Assembly: GCA_013397795.1 (NCBI GenBank)
Contig: VZTJ01001761.1
Coordinates: 1,681,920 to 1,745,919 of the forward strand
Source of the DNA: Orthonyx spaldingii
Taxonomy: Eukaryota > Chordata > Aves > Passeriformes > Orthonychidae
Reading direction: 5' to 3'
Length of the DNA: 64,000 nucleotides
Shown here piece after piece: positions 47,601 through 59,500 of this stretch. Both the position numbers and the translations under genes were made by a program. The notes under the pieces are model-generated. The model was given only the letters and a program-made list of their open reading frames with translations. It was not told the origin of the DNA and did not search any database. The stretch's first letter is position 1. Each line of letters begins with the position of its first letter.

Positions 47601-50600
47601 ACTCACAAGGGCAATCAGCTCCATAGCTTTCCCAAGATGCAGTCAGGTACTATTAGAAGTAGTAACTCTTGATCTTTGTGCCATATTCCTGTGTATATGT
47701 ATATGTACATGTGTGCACAAAACAAGGCTCTGTTTCAGACATCTCCTTGCAGACTCACAGCCCTCTACCATTTCTGAAAGCCTGGAGAAGAGCTAAGACC
47801 TCTACTAGACTCTCTCCACTGCTTTAAGAAAGCAGCTGTGTTTCACCATTATTTGTAAGACAGACAAAATTTAGCAAGCAGGTGGCCTGAATGCCTCATC
47901 ATTCTCCCAAAGTGAGACATCACTTGGTGCCCAAATCCTCCTGAGTCCCTCAGCTAAACGCAGTTCTCTGTGGTCACATCAGGGATCACTTGTTGGAGCC
48001 AAATAACTATTCCAGACATAATGTTCTGTAGAAAAGGGATCAGGGTGATCCCGTAGGAAACTGTGTGTCTGTGTTTATACTCTTTCCATCTGTGCTTTTT
48101 ATGGGTCTCATTTTTTTTTAAATGCAGATTTTCCCAACTCTTGTTTTGTTCCCCTTTAGAGTATTGACACAGAGGTTATTGGAACTTCAACAAAACTGTT
48201 TTATGGTGTTTAGAAATTGTGCCATTTCTCTACTTTGGAACAATATTTTAAAATGTAGTTCTCTTCTACAGACTGTAACTAGGAAAATACATCAGAAGAT
48301 GAAACACAGCAGAGGACGCTTGGGGGAACTAAGACACCATATTCTAGACCTTGATGAAAAGCCAGTAAAGGATTTTCTTTAGCCACAGAAATCCCATCAT
48401 TAATACTCAATTGAATAAACACTAAGTGAATTCTGAGTGGGATTTTCAAGGGTGCTCTATATTGACTTAACTCCACTTTCATTCACACAGAAGATCAATC
48501 AGTGACTTCAGTGAGAGCAAAGCCTGGCCAGCAAAGCCTCCTGCCTGATGGGGGAGGCAAGGAGGGAAGGATCCATTCCTGCAAAGAACCTGCTCAGGAT
48601 ATTGGCAGCCCTCAGTATCAGATGTTCACAAGTCAGCTGCCCTTAACTGAGGAAAACACGGAGTTATATTAATTTTCTTCATCCCTCTCGCCTGCCTTGC
48701 TCCTCCTCACCTACCCTGCACCTCTTAACATGTGGGAGCAACCACACTGCTGATGTCAGGCACATCTCCACATTGTCCAAACACTCCCAGTAACTGGAAG
48801 TGTGACCTGCTGCAGCAAGACTGTGCAAACTTCAAAGTGATTCTAATCTTACATGAGCTAGATATTCTCAAATATTACCACTCCAGGGACTAGAGTTGCT
48901 ACTGCCTCACATATTTCATTCCCTTCGATGCACAAGAGAGTCCCTGCACTGGGGGAACCCATTCCCGTGCTCCCTGGTTTCTCCTATGCTGTTCCTTTGT
49001 TTATGTTTGATGCTGCCTTTAAGGAAGGCCTTGAACAATGAGGAGCAGGTAGTCCAACATTCTTCATCTGTATTCTCCAGCTTGGAAACAGCCTCACGGG
49101 GGAAATACATGTGCTAACTGTGGCTTTTCATCTGCAGGCACCACGAACTTCAGAACACTACGTTGTGATATTTCCCCCTTAAACTATAATGATAGCTACA
49201 GGAATATGATGTGTATGTGCACACACACACAGGGAAGATGATGTTTACTCTAGGATGCAAAAAGCTGTAGTTTCTAGCCTTGACTTGGATAATCACGGCT
49301 TTTTTGGAAATGATTTATATTACAGTCTTTCAATGAGTTATAAAAGAGAAACATACAGAGACACGCACAACTCTACTTTTACATATTCATAAATATATTT
49401 TTATGCATTCAAGCCTCGAGTGTGCCATGGCTGTCAGACAAAATAACTGCATGAATGATCTTGAAAAAATAAAATAAAAGGTGATAAATATAAAATGAGG
49501 CTAGGTCAGCAGCACACCTGGCTGCAATGGAGGCAAAGGGCATTACTGACTGCTCCTAGATTTTGCTGAGTAACCTACACTTTCCCCTGGAGGTGGAGCA
49601 TAGCGTGAGACTCAGGCATAATGAAATCCCTGTGATTCTGTTCTCTCTTTCTGAGAGAAAGCTGAGGATAGGCCTTTAGGTGGAGCTCATTTACCGTTGC
49701 TTTTCCTGCTGGACACAGCTGGCCTGGGCCAGCCCTGCAAGGAGAGAAAGCAGAAATAAAATCTGATTTTCACAGCTCGAGTTAATAACCAGGCTCCTCA
49801 CAAGCTAGAAAATGAGGTTGGAGGTGTTGTGTGCATGGGAGCACGGGACAGTGGAGGCATCCAGCACATTCCACTGGATGGCTGGAGAAGGCTGCACTGG
49901 GCTATGGGACGGGGAGGGCAGACTGTGATTGGGACAGGAGGGCCATGCACTACTGGGATGCAGTGGAAAGCGTGAAGGAACAGATTTCTGTGCAGGATTT
50001 GTGCTCACATGGGGAATCAGGTGCCAAGTGTGTGGTTCCTAATTCCTCCCAACCTTTCTGTGAGATCTGGCATGCTGAATAATAGTAGCAGGAATAAGTG
50101 GAAGAAAGCTCTATGCTGGCAGCAAACCCCAAATCAGCTGGGGACTGCAATTAGTCACATTTTGTCTAACAAAGTCAGGTTTGTAAAAGCCCATTTGTGT
50201 CACACTGTAAAGGTGATACCAGGCATCACAAGCAGGGCCTGTGTCAGCTTAGGAGGATGAAGAATAAGGGTACCCTTGGTAGCACCAGGGGACAGCTCTA
50301 GACAACAGTAGGTGACAGGAATAGTCCTGAAATCTGCAAAATGTGAAGAGGCAAAACCATTGTATTCCACTTTTCTTACACATGAAGCCGCCAGCAATAT
50401 CACACCATAGTCACAGAAGATCATGACATGACCTTAAATTTTGCCTACCATGTTTTCACACTCAAGAATTTCCTGGGATAAACAGATATTTGTGACAGCA
50501 AACTTTTACAGAAGGAACTTTACACTGAGGGCAACCTGCAGCCAGCTGTGGGATAGTGAGGATTTTGCATGGATATCAAAGAATGATCAGGGGTATCAAT

Positions 50601-52194
50601 CATCAATGATCAATGCTACTTTTCTTTCTTGCTTTTTAGTGCATGCTTATTTCAGTTGGATTCTTACAAGTTCTTCACCTTTTTCTCTACTTGAGCAAAA
50701 AAAAAAAAAAAAACCCAGACAACCTAATGGTTGTTAAGATCTGTGAAAAAGCAAATTGTTTAGTGAACTGTTTCCCAGAAAAGACTTCACCAGCTGAAAC
50801 TACACCTGTGCCAAAAGTTCCCCACTATTTTGTGATCTCTCACAAACAGTATCCTGACCTCCTTCTCATGTATGTAAGAGAAGATGTTTTGAAAGGAAAT
50901 CGAGTTACAAGGGAAACAAATTTTAAGTGTTGCTGGTGCGTGCTTCTCATTCTGCTGCTACTTTATTTACCTCCCCAAGCCCCTTGATTTTTTACAGCAT
51001 AATGTCCAATTACTATAACTGTAAGCAACATTAGTAATTTAAGATGATCTCATGGGTCAGTTAGGAAGATTCACTACTCCTTTCACAGGACAGATCACTA
51101 CCCACCACTGTAAACAGCTATTGGGATCAGCAATAACAAATTCCAGTGGTGCAGCATTACTCCGACTTGCACTGTAAATATTATTCTTTCTCTGGTTGTC
51201 TTCTGCACTCTAAAAACGTTCAACAAAAGTTGACTAGAATATCCTGAGGACAGCATGTTATCCTGTGTGTTGTACAGAATTTAGCAGGCAGGATTTGGAT
51301 TAAGGTGCTCAGAACCAGGCCTGCATTTGCCTTCCCACTGCAGATGGTGGAGATCCAGGTGAAACAACTGAGCCTAAGGTCAACTCACCTGAGCAGACAT
51401 TCAGTGTATATCTCTGGGTGAGCTGAGCAGCCTTCTAGACTGATTGTCTTGACTAGAAGCTTGTGGACTATAACAGGAAATTAGACACCTATTGCAAAGG
51501 TAGACATATCATCTCCAGTTTTAATCTTCAAACTGAATTAACCTATTTCTTTCCTTAAAAAAAAAAAAAAAAAAGGAATCTCATCACTCTAATTTATTAT
51601 TTTACTATCATTCTTTTAGCACAAAGTCACAGATGCAGATCAATATACAGCACAGACAAAAGGACAATTTTAACTCAAAGAACCCAGATCCATGTACAAC
51701 CATACTGCAGCTGTGGAGATCAACAGGAATCACAGAGATGCTGTTCATGTAGTCTCTCTGTCGATATTCCCACAAATAAGATGAACAAACATGGATCTTC
51801 TGAGAGATGAGTAACACCTACAGTACCTACCAAGAGTAGCTACTAACAAACACTGTCCAAGTGTGAGATTGCATCAGCTGAGGCCCTTCACATTTCCCCT
51901 GATGTTTGAGATGATGGAACAGAGAGGACTCCTACTGTATTTGCACGTGGCATTAAGCAGGAGGGGCTGCAAATGCCAATTAGTATTCAGAGCAATCCTG
52001 ACAAATTGAAGGCACTGCCTAAAGCAAACAGAAGGGAGACCTGAAAGAGGCAGCGAGACAGGAAAGAATAATCAGCAGTACAAATACAGACCTTCTCCAG
52101 GAGGAGATATGGGGATTATGGTGGGTCACAGCAGAGCAGAAGTCAATAACATTATGTTGTTACGAGAAAGTGAAATTCAATACAGGCATCGTGA
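41646..52194. other. Non-coding DNA downstream of NDP
   Basis: No CR1 copy and no coding exon were recognised. It contains a T-rich run near 46576-46588, A18 runs at 50697-50714 and 51557-51574, and AT-rich, CpG-poor stretches such as 46120-46330 with homeodomain-type TAAT cores that could be conserved elements. The small reading frames are scattered and match nothing. Confidence 0.5.
50697..50714 (+). repeat. A18 homopolymer
   Basis: Eighteen A after TTGAGC. Not preceded by a recognised retroposon. A similar A18 run lies at 51557-51574. Confidence 0.9.
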
Positions 52195-52630
52195 GGTACC
52201 TGAAGCAATCCTTCCACTTTATTCAGTGTTAGTGAAGCTTCAACCAGAATAGTGGGATCACTTCTGAGCTCAAAAAAATGTTCATTAACTGGGGAAAGTA
52301 AAGAGGAGAGAAATTCAAATAATCAGAGGGCATGAAAACATTGCCTGTGAGAATTGAAGGAATTGGGCTGTACAGTCTAGAGAAGAGAAGGATAAGGAAA
52401 AATCTGTTTAAAATATTAACATAAGCAGCTGCAGGGATTAAATGCCTAGTATTCATAATGAAAAACACATTCTTACATAGAAAACATGGAAATAATTACA
52501 GTAGGTGGCTGTTAAGACATATCCTTGGGTGCCTTTAAGAACAGTTTAGATAAATATTTAGGTATAGCCAATCCTACCTCCAGATGGTGCAGTGAATTAG
52601 ATGATCTCCTCAGGTTTCTTTCCATGCCCT
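52195..52630 (+). mobile_element. Old CR1 LINE fragment, ORF2 end to 3' region
   Basis: Degraded but ordered CR1 landmarks occur on the + strand: GTGAAGCTTCAACCAGAATAG, TTGGGCTGTACAGTCTAGAGAAGAGAAGG (the FSLEKRR segment), CTTTAAGAACAGTTTAGATAAATATTTAGG and TTAGATGATCTCCTCAGGTTTC. Stops and indels interrupt every frame. It is considerably more diverged than the copies at 4.2 and 13.1 kb. Confidence 0.75.
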
Positions 52631-53629
52631 GGTTTGTAACAGTGCATCGTGACCATTTTGTCACAATATCTTTCTCTTGGGTAAGCTCGTGATGCATGAC
52701 CCCTGAGGAGAGGGTGAAAACAATTGTGTGTTGAGGCTTGTGTCCTCGGTGCAGGGGCTGCTGCAGAAAAATTGCATCAAAAGGACTCTGACTGGGAAGC
52801 AGAAAAGGAGAATCACTTGCAAGCTGCCACTGAAACTCAGCTAAAAAGACAGCAGAGCTACAATATTTAGAAAAAGTAAATATCCTGTGAATTTGTTTCA
52901 CATAGCAGAGCAGCCTGCAGAGGCCTGGCAACATTTGGCACATTAACGTATAGGCTCAGGTAGCCTGTTTGTTCTGACTGTGCTTTGACCAGAGAAAATC
53001 CAGCTTTATCCTGCAGCTGTGAGCATGAGCTCTCAGTGCCTGCTGCAGATGACTGCAGAGCTGAGGTAGATTCAACCCACAGTCTTGAAGTTGCCTCTCT
53101 ACTTGTGCTTTCACGCCTTTTTCCCCACTTTTTCTCTCCAGGAGTGATGATTCTAAACAGCCGTGCCACTGGTCTGAAGTACAGTGTCAAGACCATAAGA
53201 GGTTTAGGCTTCATAGCTGTGAAGATACATAGGAAAAAGGGATGCTCAAAAAGCAGGGGAAAAAAGGTGTTTTGAAACCTCACAAAAGAGTCCAAGAGAA
53301 AATATTTTGAGGGGAGAAAGTAGAGGTGAGCATAGGGAACTACAAAGCAAAAAAAAAGAAGAGGCAAATGCTGGTTCCATAGAGAACAGGCACATGGAGC
53401 TACACTCGCAGGGCAGCCCTGTGGGGGTGACTGGAGTCTCTGCTACAGGCAAAGAGCAAAGGTGAAGTGAAGGTGTGGGGTGAACCCCAGTCTTTCCCTG
53501 GGTGAACCTTGTTGTGTGTATGCCCTGCTAAAGCACCATAGCTCTGGGATCCCAATTCAGGAGGCCCCTGGGCAGCTCCACTGACTTCTGGTATTGCATT
53601 ATCACCTTTTACTGACCCGTGATGCTCCC
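52631..53629. other. Non-coding stretch between CR1 remnants
   Basis: Reading frames of 143 and 166 codons on the minus strand overlap here (52512-52943 and 52867-53367) but have no recognisable domains. The second has a Phe/Leu-rich start, which is composition-driven. Nothing else is seen. Confidence 0.45.
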
Positions 53630-53800
53630 TCAGGCTTAGAGAACACATCCAGGATGTTCTATCACCTTCCTGGGGATGAAGATGAAGCTGATGGGTCTGT
53701 AGTTTCCTATGCCCTCCCAGCTGCCCTTTTTGAAGCCTGGAGTGATGTAACTTTCCTCCAGTGCTCACACACCTCTCCTGGGGAATTACCTTCCCTGACC
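53630..53800 (-). mobile_element. CR1 reverse transcriptase remnant
   Basis: The minus strand reads GEVCEHWRKV, then, after a frame change, a segment resembling NYRPISF and RKVIEH. This corresponds to the well-conserved CR1 ORF2 region normally reading GEVPEDWRKANVTP ... NYRPVSLTS. Frameshifts and a stop show that it is dead. Confidence 0.8.
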
Positions 53801-53974
53801 CCTGGGCAGTGCTCCCTGTGCCAGGGGCAGCAGCAGAGATTTCCCTTGGCCAGAATTCAGAAAGAGATTATTTGGTGACTGATGAGCAATGCCATCATCA
53901 GGTCCCTGTTCAGGATGCACTTTACAATTGGTGGAATGATGAAGGCAGGCTATGAATGTTGGAAAGATTTTTTT

Positions 53975-54068
53975 AGAAATTGCATAGTTCCTGCCCATGA
54001 CAGCATATCAACAGCTGGACTGGATGATCATAAGAGGTCTTTCCCAACCTAAATGATTCTATGATTAT
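53975..54068 (+). mobile_element. CR1 3' end fragment
   Basis: CTGGACTGGATGATCATAAG, then AGGTCTTTCCCAACCTAAATGATTCTATGATT on the + strand is a standard CR1 3' terminus. It lies close to an opposite-strand CR1 RT remnant, so the two come from different insertions or from an inversion. Confidence 0.88.
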
Positions 54069-54254
54069 CTAACCTTGGCCCTTTGGGGAAGAATTATTAC
54101 CAATGCATAATGCCATCTCAAAATATAAACCTCAGAGAGGTTCCAATTTCTCTAAGTTTAAGAAGGTCCTCAAATCCAAAGTGAGTGCCCTGGCCACATA
54201 AGATTTACTGCTTGCCTCCAAGATTATCCACAGATAAACAGTGCCCTGGGTCTG

Positions 54255-54296
54255 TGGAATCATAGAATGGTTTGGGTTGGAAAGGACCTTTAAGTT
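54255..54296 (-). mobile_element. CR1 3' terminus, very short
   Basis: GGAATCATAGAATGGTTTGG followed by GTTGGAAAGGACCTTTAAG is the exact complement of a CR1 3' end. Only about 40 bases are recognisable before unrelated sequence begins, so this is an extreme 5' truncation. Confidence 0.85.
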
Positions 54297-56384
54297 TTAT
54301 CTCCCTGTGCTTGGCATTTTTAGAGCACGTCCTATTCACAGGTGCCATGCCTGTTTCTGCAATTGTTGTCAACTGTCATCTGGAGCTCAGGACCCCTTGC
54401 ATAGGCTGCTTTCATCCATACTTTTCAGAGGGGAGGGAAAACAAATTACAGCTATTCCCAATGAAGAAATCAATCGACATTGAACAGCTGTCATGACGAT
54501 ATTCCATGTTTGGATCAATTAAATGTCACTCCCTGAACTCCTCTACACTCTACCTGTAGTACCTGTGGAGGTGTCAATTTTTGTGTTCCTGTCACCATAA
54601 AGTCCTTCGTGTCAGCTTTACCCACATCCCCCTGTGTGCTGTTCACTGCCAAAGTCTTGTACATCTGCAGCCTCTTCCTCAGGCACAGCAAACCACTGTG
54701 GAAGTAGGTACAGCAGCACTGCCATATCACCACTAGATGAGAACTAGACAACAAAACTTCACAATCCACTTTAGAAGGCATGGTGGCTGTTTACAAAGAA
54801 TTGCACAAAAGAGAAACAGCTATGGACAATAGCTTGGGAGAGAAGAGTCAAACTTTTATGCAGAACAGAGTTCCCTGGAAGAAGCCTGTTGTGGTTTAAG
54901 GTATGGCCCTCCACCAACACAGAGCTCATATGAAGCCTGCACGGGTTTAAAGGTCAATTTATCACTGACCTTTTGATCAACCTGAGTAAATACAGGCACT
55001 ACAACACAGTTTGCAGAGGTGCTGAGCCTAGAAGAGAGTTTTATGCACAGTGATCTCCAGGAGCTGTGCTAATCCGTGCTGTGCAACACCTGATTAAGAG
55101 GAAAGCGATTCCTGCTTCTCAAGGGAATGATATTTTATAATGCAGTAAAAGCCAGTGTTCATGGGGATGTGGCTATTTTCGTTTAAATGATACAGGCACA
55201 TCAAAGAATCTCATTTCAGAATGCATTCCTTCATTAAGCAAGCCTCGTGGTTATATAATGTACAAACCCAGAGTCTCGTATGAAAATGTCAGGATTTTTT
55301 TTCAGAAATACAAAATACCACATATATTTGCTAATTAATCATAGTGTGTTTACTTTGTTTATGGCTCCTATTTTCATTGGTCAGTCAGTCCCAGGTGAAA
55401 TCCCGACTTTTCTAATGAACTCAGGGTATTGGAAATCACTAACCAATATTCAAAAGGCCAGTTCTTTCTGGTGTTGTCTATGCACATTCTCCAAGTATGA
55501 AAGTATGCAAATATACTTGGTTTATTAAAATCTTACCTCAGTGCTAAGGCATTTATGACTGTGAATGCAGAAGACTTGACTGACAGAACTGCTTCAATCA
55601 CTTCACTTGACTGACATAGCTTAAAAGTCACATGTAATTGTTGAAAGAATTACCAGATGAGATATTTCTTGTACCTTTGTCCAGGTATTTCTGAATGGGT
55701 ACCAGTTCCAGAAACCTGCGTGATTTAGGCAAATGTCTGTCTGCTTGCACACATTAAGGTTCTTTTCATTTAAAATCATGCCTGAAAAGCAAAACAGTTT
55801 TTTTCACACCCAATTTTTTAAGAATAGCAATAAAAATCATAACACAGACTTTCAGAAAGCCTCCCTGACACCAGCAGGAATTGCTCCACTGACTCTTGAC
55901 AGTCACCAGAACAAGATTGCAAAATACATCGGTGATCAGCAATATGCCAAGCAAAAATATGTGGCAGAGGCTGGAGACAAACCAGCTCCTCACACCACAG
56001 TCTGCAAGACTAAAACCATCCAAACAATGAAACTTATTTTGTGACCTATCTCCAGATTGGTGGAAATAGAGTGGATGAATCACCCCACAGCTGAACAAGC
56101 CATGAGTACATGAGCAGGAAGGAGTGTTACTGTTCCCAGAAAGATGCCATAGCAGTTCTCCCAACCACTGTGGTTATGTTGCAGATACACACAGGGAATG
56201 GGAGTAAAGACTGAAAGGAGTTCAGGCTCACACAACAAGAGCAGAAAATGCCAATAATGTGGAACCAGAAGTAAATAATGCAAACCAAGGACCAAAAGGA
56301 TGTTAGAGAAGCTGGCAAAGCTTCAAAAAATACACAGGCCCAAATCAGTGCATGGTCTGACCCCAGGGCATCATTTGGAGTTTT
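54297..56384. other. Non-coding DNA, no gene recognised
   Basis: Short frames only. The part from about 55120 to 55560 is AT-rich, CpG-poor and of even complexity, as conserved non-coding DNA often is, but nothing specific can be named. Confidence 0.45.
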
Positions 56385-56512
56385 GATGGAACATTAGACA
56401 ATGCTCTCAGGCACGATGGGATTCTTGCAGCTGTTTTTTGCAGGCCCTGGATTTGGGCTTTGATGATCTTTGTGGGTCCCTTCCAACTCATGATATGCCA
56501 TGATTCTAAGAG
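56385..56512 (+). mobile_element. CR1 3' end fragment
   Basis: GACAATGCTCTCAGGCACGA, GCAGGCCCTGG, then TTTGATGATCTTTGTGGGTCC, CTTCCAACTCATGATATGCCATGATTCTA. The order and wording match the minus-strand copy at 4241-4560, indicating the same CR1 subfamily. Confidence 0.85.
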
Positions 56513-59500
56513 TTAAAATAAAATGGTGTCTGAACTAGGAAAGTGAATGGAAACAGCCCTGCAGAGTACCCTACTGCCAAGTGCCTGCACACAAAAATTT
56601 ACAAATACCTGACACATCCCCATCAGGTATCAACCATTCCCCAGACAGGCATGAGGGAAAGCAATGGCCACTGCATGCAGAAAGGAGTCAATTAGAAAAA
56701 TGCACACAGTGCCTCAGGACCAAGATTTCAATCCCAACAGAGGAAGTGCAGAAGTCTCACCTTGATTTACTTTTTTTCCCATTTGCTATGAAATGACAAT
56801 TGCCAGAAGATGAAGGATCTCTGCAGTCTTTCTCCCAAGCCTGCAGACAGCAGGGTCAGGTAGTATTTGAGGATTCTGTTTTCACACTGCAACCAAGATG
56901 GTTGATCTTCTAGATTCTAGGTGATATTCTGGTTCAAGGATCTAGCTCATGAAGATAGAACCAGGACCAGGTGAGGTCTTTAGGTAAAATAGTCAAAGGT
57001 GCCCTTGGCCCTGACAATTCCATTCAATGCAGTCACCAGCAACAAGAAACTAGATCTCCTTGAGCTGAGGAATGGGACAAAACAAAGGCCCCTGATGCTG
57101 TCTGGCTGCTTGATCACATCTGTAAAGTAGTAGCACTTTAAAATATCCTGTTTGGCACTGATCTTCTCTAAAATCTACTATTTGTGAAATACAAGCCACA
57201 GTAACACTAACTACTTGCTGACTACCTCATGAACCAAAATACTGATCATAGGAAACGTGAGAGAGGATTGAATAATAGTTTTATCTGAAAACCATTGTTC
57301 AATGTCTGTAGGTAACAGTTGTTAAATTTCTGATGTATCTAAACTCCTTTTTCTTATAGTGAAACTAGAATATTGGCTTCAGCAGAAGATCTGTAAACAT
57401 AAAGTGAATACAGCAGCCTCATTTTGCAGAAAACAAAGAGACTTATGTGTGATCCTAGCTGCCCAATACAGAAGTGCTAATATACACAAAACACCTTTGC
57501 AAGTTAAGCTTATCAAAATAACCAAGCACTTCAAAAGGAGACACCTATAAAATGGAAGACAATAAGCAAAGAGAGCCCTAAATACTTTGAGAGAAAAAAA
57601 TTAGCATGAATATGAAAAGTCCTGGTTTTTGCCAGATCCAGATTCTATGAATTTTAAACTGCTGTATATCTAGCAAGTGGATACACATGCATTTTTTAAA
57701 TTGTTTAGAGGACATTTGTGTTTATGGAAATGAGTTAAAGGAAGAAGCATGCAAGGAAAATTTGATGAGGAGCTGGACTTTGGAATTCATAGGGTAATTA
57801 AGGACTTTGGAGAAAGCTTAGGCCTGAAAAAAATGAAAACTGTACATAGAATAGAAAGGAAAAATAACATGTGCATGGAAAATCTAATCCAAGCCTCAGA
57901 GAATGGGATCAAGTCCTGACCTCAGAAGATTTAGCACAGAAAGATTTGGATTAAAATCAGCACTTGGCAATGCTGGGATTTTGAGTGTTTAGACAACACA
58001 GAGTGCAAAGGGCAATTATAAGATAAAAACTTGATTCTGGTCCAGCACAGAGCTCATGTTGTTTGTGTCTGTGGGTGCATAAAATCTGTGCAACGACACT
58101 AATGATGCGCAAGGCCCCAGGCTTCCCATGACAAGGGTCCTTCGTGCCCACCCAGGAAGCTGTGTCAGCTTTGTCCCAGGGCACTGAGGGACACTGAGGA
58201 TGAGCAGGACAACTCAGACCTTTGCAAAGTAATCCCAAAGTTCATGGAGGAGCAAGGAGCCAAGCCATCCTGAACTCACAACCGCCTGCTGCTTCTCAGG
58301 AGCAAAGATGAGATGTTATTGTCTGTACAAAACAAACCCAGTGGTAAGTTTGCAGGGAAGCTTTGTGTTGATTTCTCCTTTTCCTCTAGGTTAGAAGTAT
58401 TAGTTAGCACTTCTCTCACCTTCACTGGAGAATTGTTTGAGTAGCTCTTTGCTCCCTAAGCACATACCTGGGGTGGGACTGAGTTCACTAGTTCTAATTG
58501 TCTGAAAGTGTATTTAGTCCAAGGCAATTAAATGTCCTTTGAGAGAGCCAGGAATCTCAGGAGGAAACTTGTCCCACCTGTCTTGATTAACTACTCTAGT
58601 ACAGTATAAATCAGTCTCCTGAACTACCTGTCCCTCCCATGGCCCAGAGAAGGGATCTTGTGAGCCAGTGCAGATGGTCAGTGTAAGATGAAACACATCC
58701 CACCTGTAAATACCATAACCTCTTAACCTTCTCCTCTTTAAATTTAGATTTTTCACTAGCAAGCATATTTCCTAATCTATTAATTATGTTCAGAGCTTTT
58801 CACTGAAGCCATTTCAACTTATACAGGGCCATCTTGGACCATGGCAATGTGCAGGGAACAACATCCCCCCAGTAGTCACAGCAGCATTACCACATACACA
58901 CATAATAATACCTTATACATGCACAAAAACCTCCTTATCAATACAGGATAGCCTGTGTCCTGTTGTTCATTAATTTTTTCCCAAGTCTGCACTGTAGGAG
59001 CTTGTGGAATATCTTCTTGGATACTTTTTCCTTCAGGATAACATGAGGTTTGCTACTGATGATGGGGTAGTTCACCACAGCTAAAAATTAGGGAATGAGA
59101 CAGAAGAAACATGGGGGAAAGATAAACAGAGTGAGGAACCAGAGGAATGCAAATCTAGGAGCTTCTTTTGACTCCAATAAAGGTAAAATAAATCAGCAAT
59201 GAATTAATAATGAAGGCTGGTAGTGGACAGGCTGGAAGGGGGCTATCTTTCAAGTGACAGATGGAAACAGTGCGCTGTGACTTCCAGAGATGCAAAACAG
59301 CAGGACCATCATGATCAAGAGAAAATAAAATGTCACCAGCCATTACTCACAAGAAAACATTTGGCATGAGTGAGAGGCATAACTTGTCTCTTCAGGAACT
59401 CCTCAGATTAGGTTATTGGTGAAGGACACGGTAGGTTTTTTTGTTAAAAGGATGAAAGTGTTTTATTTCCTCATGTGTGCTGAGGTATCAGTGCACTTGT

